From Lunularia cruciata (taxonomy: Eukaryota > Streptophyta > Marchantiopsida > Lunulariales > Lunulariaceae): a stretch of 64,000 nt of DNA. How positions within the stretch are numbered: position 1 is the first letter of the stretch; every line of letters begins with the position of its first letter. Positions 44,032 to 54,435 of this stretch are shown one piece after another. The stretch lies in the NCBI GenBank assembly GCA_948567375.1, contig OX419760.1:18848001-18912000 (forward strand), given 5' to 3'. The notes beneath the pieces are model-generated. The model worked only from the letters and a program-made list of their open reading frames with translations. It did no database searches and was not told the origin of the DNA. A program made the position numbers and the translations under genes.

Positions 44032-44451
44032 CATGGCCCCTATGACAATCATTGTAGTCTCCACATCATCCCCACCCTTCCTCAACACTATGCGAAATCT
44101 GGACTCTAACTTTTCTACTCTTTCCACATAGACTCTCACTTTCTCTCCATCTCCTTTCTTGAAAAATGTAACCTCACTCATCAATCTCTCATAACTCTCC
44201 TCAGGAAGAAATTTCTCAATGAGTGCTGAAGTCAAAGTCTCCCAAGACTCCTCTTCCCCATCTCTCCTCTCTCTCTTTTGGTATTCTGACTCATACCATG
44301 TAAGTGCTAAATCCTCAAAGAAATCTGGTAATAATGAGGCCCACTCATTCTTCCTCCTCTCATTGTTTCCTATGCAAGCTCTCTTGAAGTCTCTCACAAA
44401 GGCCTCCACATCTTCTCTATCCTTGCCAAAGAAAACCGAAAGTTTCCCCAT
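44032..44451 (-). pseudogene. Element E gag, N-terminal part (cut by C1)
   Basis: On the minus strand gag starts at 44451 (MGKLSVFFGKDREDVEAFVR) and contains the core block DFFEDLALTWYESEYQKRER and SYERLMSEVTFFKKGDGEKV. It is open until the C1 junction after GAML. Without C1 it would join TKNFVGG at 40249. The product would be the particle structural protein. This copy is inactivated mainly by the insertion. Confidence 0.9.
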
Positions 44452-44684
44452 CTTAACCCCTCACTATCTTTCTTTTCTCTCAATTTTTTTTCTCTTTTCT
44501 TTTCTCTCACTCTATTACTAATAGAGTATATACATGAATAACACCATTTGAGAATAATCCACTCTAGAGAACATAAAAGGTTCAGGTTGCTCCAAGATTT
44601 CTATAGCAACATCAAATCCTAGAGTGCATATTAATCTAACTTTCATGGATAGTTTATCCATAAGTTGAAAGATTATCTCCATCA

Positions 44685-45089
44685 CTAATCTTGAGAACTA
44701 ACTGATGAAGGTGGTAGTATTTCTGTAGCTATACTAAGATTCTCTCCAAGATCCTTCACCAAAGTCTCCAAAAGTGATTTTACTCCATTACACTCATGTC
44801 CTTTTGGAAGTCCTTCAACTCCACAAACCTCACACAACTCCTTGGTCTTAGATCTTCTCCCTCCCAATCTTGGTGAAGAAGGTCCAACATGCAAACCCAA
44901 GTCAAGTAAGCCTCTCCTTTCCCTCAATCTCTTGCTCTCAAAGGTCAATGGACATGAACTTGCCTTATATCCCTTCTCTCCACATAGAAAGCACTTAGAC
45001 TCACTCTTTCCTCCACGTGGTGTAGGTTTTTGGATCCTCTCAACACTCTCTTCAAATTCTATTGTAAACTCTCTTTTCCTCAAATCCAC
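44685..45089 (-). CDS. Element E leader ORF, 134 codons with two Cys/His clusters
   Basis: Open on the minus strand, ending about 230 bp before gag. It is basic at the start (RKREFTIEFEESVERIQKPT), then has CFLCGEKGYKASSC, a linker (LLDLGLHVGPSSPRLGGRR), then CEVCGVEGLPKGHEC, and a Ser-rich end. Element F carries the same ORF with a frameshift, so it belongs to the element and not to a captured host fragment in one copy. The clusters look like small zinc-binding folds. The role is unknown; candidates are RNA binding or regulation. The true start may lie further upstream, in the region 45090-45990. Confidence 0.7.
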   Translation of the reverse strand: MDLRKREFTIEFEESVERIQKPTPRGGKSESKCFLCGEKGYKASSCPLTFESKRLRERRGLLDLGLHVGPSSPRLGGRRSKTKELCEVCGVEGLPKGHECNGVKSLLETLVKDLGENLSIATEILPPSSVSSQD

Positions 45090-46015
45090 CTACAATCACC
45101 TCAAACCCTTGGGGAACCTTGCATAATCTCAATTTCCACTCTTGATGATCCTTCGTGTTCCCAAGATGAATCTAAACACTCAAACATACTTTTTGTTGCT
45201 CTCAAACTCCTCATGCATGAGATCTCCACTCTGTAGAATTGACACTTCCTCACAATGTCACTCAAATCTCCCAACTTGTATGTGACAGTCCTCTAAAATT
45301 TTTCACAATTAATCAAAACTCTAGGGCGTCCCTCTTGGCAAAATTTCATATCTTTTCAGCCAGCCATTTGGCCTAGACATCTTTCTATTCAGCACACATA
45401 TTTCAGATTTGGTCTGAAAACCACCCCCCTCACTTCAAAAACTCATAACTCCTTGCGCGAGAACGTTCTCTCTCTAATTTTTGTGGCAGCAGGTAGGATA
45501 AAATGCACTTAATTTTCTTGTAAGTTTTTAGGACAATTCACTGAAAATTGAAGAAATGGCAGACTCTATACAATTTTCCAAAGAGCATGCAGTTGCGGGA
45601 GCACTTTACCCTATCAACTTTCAAAATTTCTAGCCTAGTGTGCATAGTAGCTCTCACAATAATTTCAAGTGTGCTAACTGAAAGATAATCCAAGCTATCA
45701 TGTGTAGAAATTTCAAGTCCAGATCTCAAACTTGAGATTTTGCCCAAAATCACCTTAATCCCCAAAATTTGCAATCCACCTCACACAATCTCTCTAATTC
45801 CTCTCATGTGTACAAGATGTACAAAATCACCTCAAAGACATCATAATGAACTACATGGTATACAAATTTATCTTGGTTATCTAACATAAGTTCAGCTCTC
45901 TCTTCTCCTAATGTTCTCTCCAAGTGAACTCTCATAGCCTCTTTCTGCCTAATGTAGAATTGAACGCGGAACATTATCTTGCTTTCTAGAGAGATCTCGG
46001 CAATGGAACCAAAAA
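45090..46015 (-). pseudogene. Element E leader region and primer-binding site
   Basis: Minus-strand frames at 45804-46037 (FYIRQKEAMRVHLERTLGEE) and 45538-45774 (KVILGKISSLRSGLEISTHD) have clear counterparts in F (25230-25440 and 25447-25818), so this leader was probably coding. The first overlaps the PBS, which directly follows the LTR as tttttggttccattgccgag on the minus strand (about 45996-46015). Confidence 0.55.
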
Positions 46016-46714
46016 TGTGAGCCGGCCTATCTCTCACTCAGGATGAACCTTTGATTGGCTATTATGGTAGCACACCATGGACTAAGAAGGCAAGGAACCC
46101 CAACTCCATCATACTCCTCCAAGGCTAACACTCCAAGACTCAAGACATTGCTCACTAGAGAACTCAATGAGAGAGAGAGAGAGATAGTTGTAAATGAAAG
46201 GATGATGAGTACCTCCTCACCCCTTGTTTATATACTTGTGAAATAGTTATATACCACAATTACTAATTCTGTAGTAACTCAAGTTACTAGACTAAAAGTC
46301 AAGTAAAGTCAAAAAGTAGAAAGGAATATCCATTCACATGTGCATATTCCCCTAAGCATGTGGTCTTATCTTGACCCAACCACTAAGTCAAGGATTCCTT
46401 CACATGGGCTATCCTTGGACTAAAGAAGAATCCAAAACAAAAAGGCTTGCGGGCCCAAAAGTTCTCAACTCTTTCCTTAAAGCCAAACACCTGAGAATAA
46501 TACCAAGTCAACACACTAAAATCCAAAATAGTGGTGCTCATCTTTTCTATTTCCTCTAAAGTAAGGTCCTTTCTATCTTAGCTATGACTAACTTTAGCTA
46601 ATCATGACTAATATAGAACTATATTTTTATCTCTATATAAATAATATCTCTTAAGTACTTGTAATACCAAGCTAAATATCACAATACCACACACATGCAC
46701 AAATGGGTATTACA
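46016..46714 (-). repeat. Element E 5' LTR (right copy)
   Basis: Begins tgtgagccggcctatctctc and ends aaatgggtattaca on the plus strand. TATATAA on the minus strand lies at 46228-46234. It closely matches 35101-35793. Confidence 0.92.
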
Positions 46715-47460
46715 GCCATCTTCTCAAGAAACCACATCCCTTATTCTGACAATTATTTATTTCAATAGGGCATTCCCAAACCTCCATAACCTAGTGCTTG
46801 ATTCTTATTAATGAATGAGATTGGACCACATACACCACATTTGATTTTATAGCACGATCATTTATTACCATCACGTCTTGCTGCTACAGAGTTCACTAGA
46901 AAAAGTTTTGAAATTTTTTATTTATTCCATACACATCCATCAAATCTATTTTTGAAACCCCCTATTGTAAAATTTTTTTTGAGCTTTCTACAACAACCAA
47001 ATTTTGTTACCAACCTACCCAAAATGAGAACACTTAACAAATTGACTTTGAACTCATTTGAAAATCCAGTTTCAACGAATTAACAACTTCCTTTTGTACT
47101 TCTTAGCTCATTTATTGATCGTGACCCGGTAGGGCACTAGCTCAAGCCTGATACCTTTTCATCTTCTCTCCACATAAAAGAATTCCCAAAAGGTTTAATC
47201 TAATTCTGTATTAAGATTTGGAGCCAAATATATAATCTTTTTGTGCGTAATAAAGGATCTTTTGGTCCTGATCTATGGTCCATAAACACATACAATTTAA
47301 CTTCTAGAAAAGCAATCAACCTACTAAGTTTCAAACCCTTTTTGAATAACTCAACTAAATCATAAAGAACAGAGAATGCGACCGCATCAGACTTAATCAT
47401 AAGGGCATGGACTCTTTATTATTAAAGTTAAGTTAGACGCGGATCATCGCACTGTACTTC
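46715..47460. other. Intergenic spacer, no gene recognised
   Basis: AT-rich DNA between element E and the gene island. No reading frame with motifs is visible. Confidence 0.45.
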
Positions 47461-47784
47461 GGGCGCTGTACTGTGAAAGAAGCAGGAACGACGAGACGAC
47501 GCAGTACACCTGACCTGGCATCGCCGCTACTACAGTTCGTGGGATTGAAGGTGACAACAGTGGAACCTGACACAGGATTTCCTGGGAATCATGTTCTTAG
47601 ACTTATCACTGTACACTTCGCTGTGAGTACTGAGACATTTTCTCGAGTCTTGCCCTCCTCGCGTAGATGGGACAGGCGGGCGATAGATTCGGGAGAACCT
47701 GAACTAGCAGACGGGGTCCACTGACAGAATGTGTAGTCGGGGCGTTTCAAGCATAAGGGCTAGTGCTGGGAGTTTTGAATTGGC

Positions 47785-47977
47785 TTGAACTTCACACGGA
47801 CATGTTCTATGGAGCAACTAAGATTCTCCTCCCGTGGAGTTCAATTTCAGCGATGGAGAAATTTAGAGCGTGGGATAAATAGCCCACATGGTGTTCACAT
47901 TGCTCGAATTTGTTCCTACCGGGTGGCGAATGTGGTGTCCTCGAGATTGTGCAACTCGACTGATTATAACTATGGAG
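47785..47977 (+). CDS. Candidate 5' exon of the LpxB-like gene (transit peptide)
   Basis: An open frame from ATG 47785 (or 47809) is rich in Ser, Arg and Asn and poor in acids (MEQLRFSSRGVQFQRWRNLE), as expected for an organelle transit peptide. It reaches a donor-like GGAG/gtaggt at 47977/47978 with one base left over. An acceptor gcggcag at 48390-48396 has the matching phase and would join it to QLGRTTWSGRKW of the next exon, removing the ATG at 48384. The acceptor lacks a good pyrimidine tract, so the join is uncertain. Otherwise this is 5' flank. Confidence 0.4.
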
Positions 47978-48383
47978 GTAGGTGCTCTGTGAGACACATG
48001 AAAGTTTGGCACGAATGTGTTGAAAGTGGAGTGTCAATCAGAGTGGACTGTTATCCTCGCCATTCCGCGCGAGACCTCTATTTTAGCGGCTTTCTCTTTA
48101 CGTCTGATAATTTTCAGCTTATATGACAAATTTGATCACCCGGACGTTCTTGAGTTTAGCTCCTGCAAAAACGGAATGGATGGAAAATTCACTGAGAGAA
48201 TTCTGTATATATTAGACTTCAAGGACATGATAGGGACCTGCCCAGGTGTACCAATCTTGGAGGCACATGGGTCCGGTTTGTTGATTTACAACTATTCTCA
48301 TTTTTTGGCTTACCAGAGCTTCATTATAGTCGTCGTCGGTTGTCGATCACAGAGTTCCGTTAACATAGATTGAACAGTGATAA

Positions 48384-51300
48384 ATGGGTGCGGCAGGGCA
48401 GCTGGGAAGGACGACTTGGTCAGGAAGGAAGTGGATCAAGAGAAAACGAAATAAAAGTTTGGCGCTGAAAGTGAGGAACTGCACACCTGAAACAACCCTG
48501 GGTGCCGAGGTCGATGTAGTGCTTCTGTCAAATGGACCCGGGGAAGTAGCAACGTGGGTAAAACCGATTGTGGATTCTCTTCGTCGACAATATTCTGGCA
48601 CAAAATTGTCTGTTCGAATATCGGTACAAACTTCCTTGTTCACCTATCCTTCACTCTTCGAATTTGACCAACTTAGCCAAACCGTAATCGAACAGTTTTT
48701 ATCCGCTGCCGGAAGGGAACTTCCTTTGAGATGTCTCTCATGTAGTTGTAGTCAAACCAATCATACCAATAATTTTGGGATAACTTTCTGCACCAACGGT
48801 TTTACGAATCACCTGAAAACGCCATTTTCTACTTCTTGCTCAACTTTTCATGCAGAGAGTGATTGTAAAGAATTTGATTAAGTAGAGTCTGGTACGTCTT
48901 GTAGCATCATACTTTCAGAAAGGTAAAAATCCCTTACTAAATTCATATGCTGCTGCTGATGTTGATGTTTAACTAAACAGCTTCGTGCGTTTTGTGACAT
49001 GCTAGATGTATATGGCCATGCTTGTATTCAAAAAGTAATGTAGTCTACAATCAACGAGAGACTCAAGTGCTATACAGTATTCGTTCCTTGTGACAAACGA
49101 AGTTGGGAGCGCACAAAAATTTCCTTGAAAATTCCAATCATTCTCGGTGAACTCTAAAAATTTTAATGACGAGGGGCTGATACCCTTCCTCTTAGTCAAT
49201 CTTTCATTCGGACCCTGCATGACTGGGAACCATCACGGTTTTCAGGATATTTCCTTCCCTCCTTGGATTGCTTCTTGTGGCCCCTTGTGGGCCCTTTTCT
49301 CGTACAGCCTTCACGGGGACTTCGCACTCTAAGGAAGTTCCCATTCTTCTGTTCAACTTAAATAGCCTAGGTCTGGTTTTCTTCTACTGACTTTACTAGA
49401 AGTGAGTATCCCGGCTGCTGGGGACTGCCTTGAGTTCATGTTCATGCTCATTTGCCTTTACTGCAGACGCGATTGTCTTTAGTGGGTGCTTCTTTCGCTT
49501 TGATCTCCATGCCGTCTGGTTTCCCTCAAGGCAGACCCAGGACTATCTAGAACCCAAGTGTTTCCCCTCTGAATCGTCAAATTATTCCAATTGTGTTCCT
49601 AGGAAGATCATCAAATTATCTTGAGACAGATGCTAGAGCAGTTTATTCGCTTGCTCTTGAACCCAAGTTCTACAGGTCTGATTTTTAGGGTTAAAAAGTC
49701 TTGTTGTTTTTCTTAATGGTCATGTAAAATTTATGATCGAAGCTCCTAACATTGAGGTCAGCACTTTCGTCTTTGCTTCCATGGCTGGAGATGTATAGGA
49801 ACTTTCTTTGCACAGTTCCTCTCTGCACGCCTTCATCTCAAGGATCGTTATGTTTGTTCTGGGTGCAGGTAGTGTTGACTCCATGTCCTCATGCTTCTGG
49901 AAGAGAATTGGAGCTTGTGAGGTCTTATATTCAAGTGGACAGATGTCAGGTAAATAATTTGCAACCCCCTGGGAGTCTACTGTTTAAGTCCTACTTTTTC
50001 GTGTGGGGTCAGTTCATATGTTACAGCCCTTGGTTCACTCTGAACATGAACATTCCTGCTTTGAAGGGACCAGATTCTTTCTGGAATCTGCTATTGTTGG
50101 GTATCACAGAAGGAGGTTGGAGTTGGCGTAGAAGAGGAGTCTGTATTTTCCTGGGGGGCGACCAAGTTTATACGGTATGCAATGCGGTTCCTTCCGACAC
50201 ACCTATTTGAACATTCGAATCTTCGAGATACTTCCGTTTCACCGAAGCCTAATCAAAGAAAATACTATGTCAATCCATTTCAATGCCACGCACGGTGGGA
50301 AACGTCATCGGGACATATGTGGAATGTTAATATACTTGGCTTAAGGTGGTCTTGCAGGTCCTACTAAGTCGACGATTGGGTTACAAGAGTGTTGTTTACT
50401 CCGAAGAATCTGTTCTTTGGCCAGGGTAAGGTTTCTTTTTGCCTTAGCTGCTTCGGCGTATTTCGGCTGAAAATTCTCTTAATATGCTTCAGCTCCTGTT
50501 TCAAGTACTAATCTGAAATTGCTAAATATTTTACATCGGTCTCAACCTCTCTCCAGACTTGTTGATGTATACATGCTACGTTCAGAGCGCTTGCTGAGAG
50601 CAGTCCCACAATGGGCTCACTCGAAGTGTAAAGTAGTGGGTGATTTGTTTTCGGACTCCGTTTTTGAAGATGACCGATCTTTCAGTAAGATACAAGCACC
50701 CAAGGTTCCCATTGTGAAAGGGGCTATTGCAGAAGTGGATTCCTTACCAGTGGTCGGGATCCTACCTGGATCCAAGGTTGGTCCATGCTTCGATGCCGTT
50801 TCTCCCTTTGTTGCTATATTCCTTATTTGCCACTTGTTTACTATATGGTGGCTCAAGCTATATTTCTAATGAACAACTTCTTGCGTGAGTCTTGAGGAAG
50901 TGTTAAATGGATAGGGAATTGGAATGTTAAGATTTTGGATCTACAACATGCCGTCTTTTCCTGAAGGAGGTCTGTGCTCTGTTTCAGCCGTCGAAGCTTT
51001 CTCTTGGAGTTCCCTACTTCCTGGCGGTTGCGAATCACCTACATCGGCTGTAATGCTCTTCTAAACTTGTAATTCCTGCTCTGCGTACTTTCATAGCACG
51101 TGCAGGTCTCAGCCTAACGGAAACTACTAAGAATCTGATTAGGCCAGGTTAAAGGGATGTTCAAATCAGTTTCCAAGAAACAGACAAGTCAACGTAACAG
51201 GCTGGGTAGGCACGCTGTCTGGTGGAATCTCCCCTAAATCTCCTAGTTAGAACGTAGGTGCTAGTCATGAAGTGACATTAAGGTTCATGTGAAACGCATG

Positions 51301-54300
51301 GGTTATTCTCCACGCTTAGCAAACGTGTTTGGGAATGAGGCACATGTATTCTCTCGTTTAACTCCACAAGGCGCCCGTACTAAGAGAAAGCTCTAGTTTC
51401 TCTTAGTACCACAGACTATCCACTCTCTATCATGTAAAATATAAATGGCCTTGTGTGTCAGATCGGTCTGGAACGCCATCAGTTTCTCACGAGTGCTAGA
51501 ACACACATCTGTTGAAATTTTCAGCCTTATATTCCATGGACTCCAGGCAGGGGCAGTGGAGCTTTGTGCTCCCTCTCTCTCCCCAGATATCTTTTCCTCT
51601 TGATAGCTATAACATGTTGCTCTAGAGTCAAGAAACAATCTTATACCTTCCTGAATCAGGAGCATAGCTTGCTGTCTCTAGCCTTCGGACACTCGCACTT
51701 GTGCCGAAGTGGACCTGCAGATAAAGAATTCCCCTGCATGTGATTCTTGTCGTGCGCTTCGTGAGGGAGCAAAACACGAAGCGCACGACAAGAATCACAT
51801 GTACGTCTTCGTAAATCTACGTCTTCGTAAATTGGTTCCCTCGGTTGGACAAGCTCGACAATGGCTTGCTACGAACCTACAAATGTTTTCTCGTCTCGTC
51901 TTACTTCCTCTTGTTAGTGCCTCTCATAGGAAAGTAAATGATCCTATTCATCTGGTTCTCCGCGTGTTATTTTGTGGAATTGAGTTTCTCACTACTAATC
52001 TAGAGTCCAAGAAAGTTGACCCATACCTCAAACGTTCTCCTTATCACAAGATATAAAAGATTCTAGTTGTTGCGAGGTGCTATTGAATTCTCCTTCTCCA
52101 TGGACAGATGTATATTCAATTTGAAAGGGTTGCATCTATCCGAGAACCGATTTCTGAAGACTCTTCTTTCAATTGGTCCGTGCCAATGACTTAGTTTAGG
52201 CGCAAGCATAGGAAAATTGAAGGGAATGCCATCAAACTTCGTTGCTTTCAAGACAAGAAAAGCTGATGTCTCAAACTAAACTATCACTTGATAGACCAGC
52301 TGAAATTACCGACTTCTGCTTGCTGTCAGGATAGAATGAATGGCCGTGTTCGTTTTCTACTACCTTTGGCACCAACTGCAACTTTGAGCATGCTTGCAGA
52401 GCATGCTGATGCGATCGGCAACCCTTTCATATCACAGTTCGAGTGGGCATCAGGAGCAGTGGTCCGTGACAACCATTACGTGGACTTTGGAAATGAGCGA
52501 CTTAATGTCGGGGCGCCTTTTCAGCTTGAAGCAGTTGGTTACCTTGTGACCAATGAAGGTGTTCACATCGAGATACTGCAGAAATTTCCTGTTTATGATG
52601 TTTTCCGGCTATGTAGTCTTTGTGTCACCACGGTAAGAGACCGCCTCCGCTGAAGCTCGGCTGGCGTTGACAACTTCTATGAGTTTAGGTCATCCTTTGG
52701 AAACTTCATACTGCCAAGACGTTTGGGTAGAGAGACATCTCTGAGATGTGGAGTTATAAAATTTTCTTGTGATGATTGGCACATTATCTGACGAGTTAAG
52801 AATTTGTGGTCACCCTGATGCCTATGCCGCCCGTCCCTCTACTTTCTTTTAATGTCGTTTTAGCTAAGTTTTGTCAGTCCATGCAATGGAGAAAGAGAAC
52901 CAACTGGAAGGAAAAGCCCGATCAAAGAGAATTAAAAGACTTTGTGAGCTTGATTTACTGGCATGATTGACGTGCAAACTCTTCTATGTGGTGAGAATTG
53001 TACCTTGCTTTTTAGGAGCTACCAGCATTTTTGCGGTGTCACTAGAGGGGGTTCATTATTAGGGACTACTGGATTAAATATGAAAATTTGAAATCTGGCT
53101 GATTATTCAGATTGGCACAAATACTGCTGAGCTTGGCTACTTGGGAATCCCTATGTTGGTGGTTCTCCCTACTCACGCTCTTGAGGTACTACAACAGCGA
53201 TCATATCTCTGCTTGATTGTTCTTGTCCCATTTGGGTCTTCTCAGGACATGGCGTTCCCTTGGGTTCTTCAAGTTTTGTTTGGAATGCACCACACTACTA
53301 TGAAATCTCTGTACATAAGAAGTAGAGAAGGAAAACGCGTGGATAGAAGGTAGTGCAGGAAGAGCAGGATTCAGAAGAGCTAACCTGGATTCCTTCCTTC
53401 GGTGTCACCAGGTATTTAAAGGTGGAACAGGAGGAGTCGTAGGGATGCTGGCGAATGTACCTGGTGGTTTGGGACATTTAGTAGCTCAAAAGGTCAATTC
53501 AGGCCTGCTAAAATCATCAGGTTATCTAGCGTGGCCGAACAGGTAAATAGTGAAGGTCTTCCTTTTTCTTGGTTCTTCGTCCCCCGCTTATGTATTGAGA
53601 TCATCAATTTTCCATTCGTAAGATTTTTTTCACAAAGAAGGCTCGATGTACAACCACTAACTCTACCTTTGTGGCTAACTTCAAGCAATCCTCCTGTCAT
53701 CCTCCCCTCCATGCTCAGTCGTCTCTGGTTGGTCTGTAATGGACCTTTTGCATCCTCAATTACAGGGAGTCGTTTTCCTTACTGAATGCTCAGTCTGGTT
53801 TAGGCTTACCCATTTCACATCCACCTCTCTTCACCACGTGGAAAACAGAGCCTTCAGAGTTCGCGTATAATCTGAAACAGAACCAAACTTTCTCCATTGT
53901 TATCCCCTGAATGTAAGTAAAAGTTTCACTGCTGTGAGGTTGAACAGCATTCCGGATAATTGGGTTACTACGCCTACGACTATGCATTCAGTCGAAGGTT
54001 TTGAGGTCCAAACAGACAGCAGTCCAGCGGCTTTAAACCCCGTACAGCTCGTATATTGAACTTCCTGGACACCCGTGCTTGATGTTTTTTAATTTTTTGG
54101 CTTATTATCTAATAATCTGAGTAAGGCACCCGGCATATCATCCAAGAGTCTAAAGCCATCTGACTGATGCTCAGGTTGTGCTGCAATCATGAAATGTGTA
54201 CAGGTGGGCTGAGAAAGAAATTGTTCCAGAGGTTGTGGGGCGTATCGAACCCAGAGAGGTTGCAGGTATTGCGGCCCACTATTTGGCGGATAGAGGCAAA

Positions 54301-54435
54301 ATGGACAAGATGCAAAATCAACTCCTGAACCTTCATCTACGTTCCGAGGCGACTTCCAACACAGATGATCTTAACAGTGGTGCGGCAGACGCAATTGCTT
54401 TGGAAGTGTGCCGATTAACTGCAAGCGATGGTTAG
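48384..54435 (+). CDS. Lipid-A-disaccharide synthase-like (LpxB/GT19-type) glycosyltransferase, cyanobacterial type, 10 coding exons
   Basis: Exons: 48384-48623, 49869-49949, 50067-50174, 50358-50425, 50557-50776, 50988-51049, 52335-52632, 53111-53185, 53412-53542, 54204-54435. All introns are GT-AG and the phases agree, giving about 504 residues ending at TAG 54433. Landmarks in order: VVLLSNGPGEVATWVKPIVD (N-terminal loop equivalent to the LpxB AGExSGD region), LTPCPHASGREL, IFLGGDQVYT, LGYKSVVYSEES, KVVGDLF, GILPGSK joined to PSKLSLGVPYFLAVA, VRFLLPLAPTATLSMLAEHA, then CVTT joined to IGTNTAELGYLGIPMLVVLP (donor-sugar site, like SGTATLE of LpxB), GLLKSSGYLAWPN and a C-terminal helix region. 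This order matches LpxB-like proteins of cyanobacteria, so a plastid-endosymbiont origin and plastid location are inferred. The first residues are basic and Ser/Thr-rich. Substrate is unknown: cyanobacteria with this protein are not known for standard lipid A. Exon 3's acceptor is the least certain junction. Confidence 0.85.
51377..51409. repeat. Perfect 13-bp inverted repeat in intron 6
   Basis: gtactaagagaaa (51377-51389) and its exact reverse complement (51397-51409) around a 7-base loop, inside the 1.28-kb intron 51050-52334. Confidence 0.85.
51737..51801. repeat. Perfect 27-bp inverted repeat (hairpin) in intron 6
   Basis: Arms 51737-51763 and 51775-51801 are exact reverse complements around an 11-base loop (agggagcaaaa). 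Directly after it a 16-bp segment acgtcttcgtaaatct is repeated almost exactly (51803-51833). In RNA this would be a strong stem. Confidence 0.95.

Larger units (their letters stand above)
35101..46714 (-). mobile_element. Element E: nearly intact gypsy element with unit C1 inside gag
   Basis: An 11.6-kb span; about 7.84 kb without C1 (40250-44026 plus one TSD copy). LTRs at 35101-35793 and 46016-46714 are highly similar, with about 15-20 differences and an extra GAGAGA in the right copy. From right to left it has PBS, leader ORF with zinc fingers, gag, knuckle, protease, RT, RNase H, integrase, a G-rich purine tract and the 3' LTR. Pol is interrupted by only a few stops. It lacks a chromodomain. 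No TSD is visible (tggca on the left, gccat on the right). Confidence 0.92.

Noticed and set aside
35101..46714. ggcat/gccat as a TSD of element E
   Set aside because: It needs a one-base shift of the LTR end and a mismatch, and the LTR boundary is fixed by comparison with the other copies.
47473..47724. Open frame of 83 codons upstream of the LpxB-like gene
   Set aside because: No known motif, and no splice site of matching phase joining it to the gene was found. It is probably promoter or 5' UTR sequence.
49430..49624. Extra exon inside intron 1 of the LpxB-like gene
   Set aside because: The family alignment goes directly from RIS (exon 1) to VVLTPCPHASG (exon 2), with matching phase, so no exon is needed here.
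53141..53353. A longer exon 8 running to 53353
   Set aside because: The GT after CTTGAG at 53186 joins in phase to VFKGGTGG in exon 9, which continues the family alignment. The remaining open stretch is intron.
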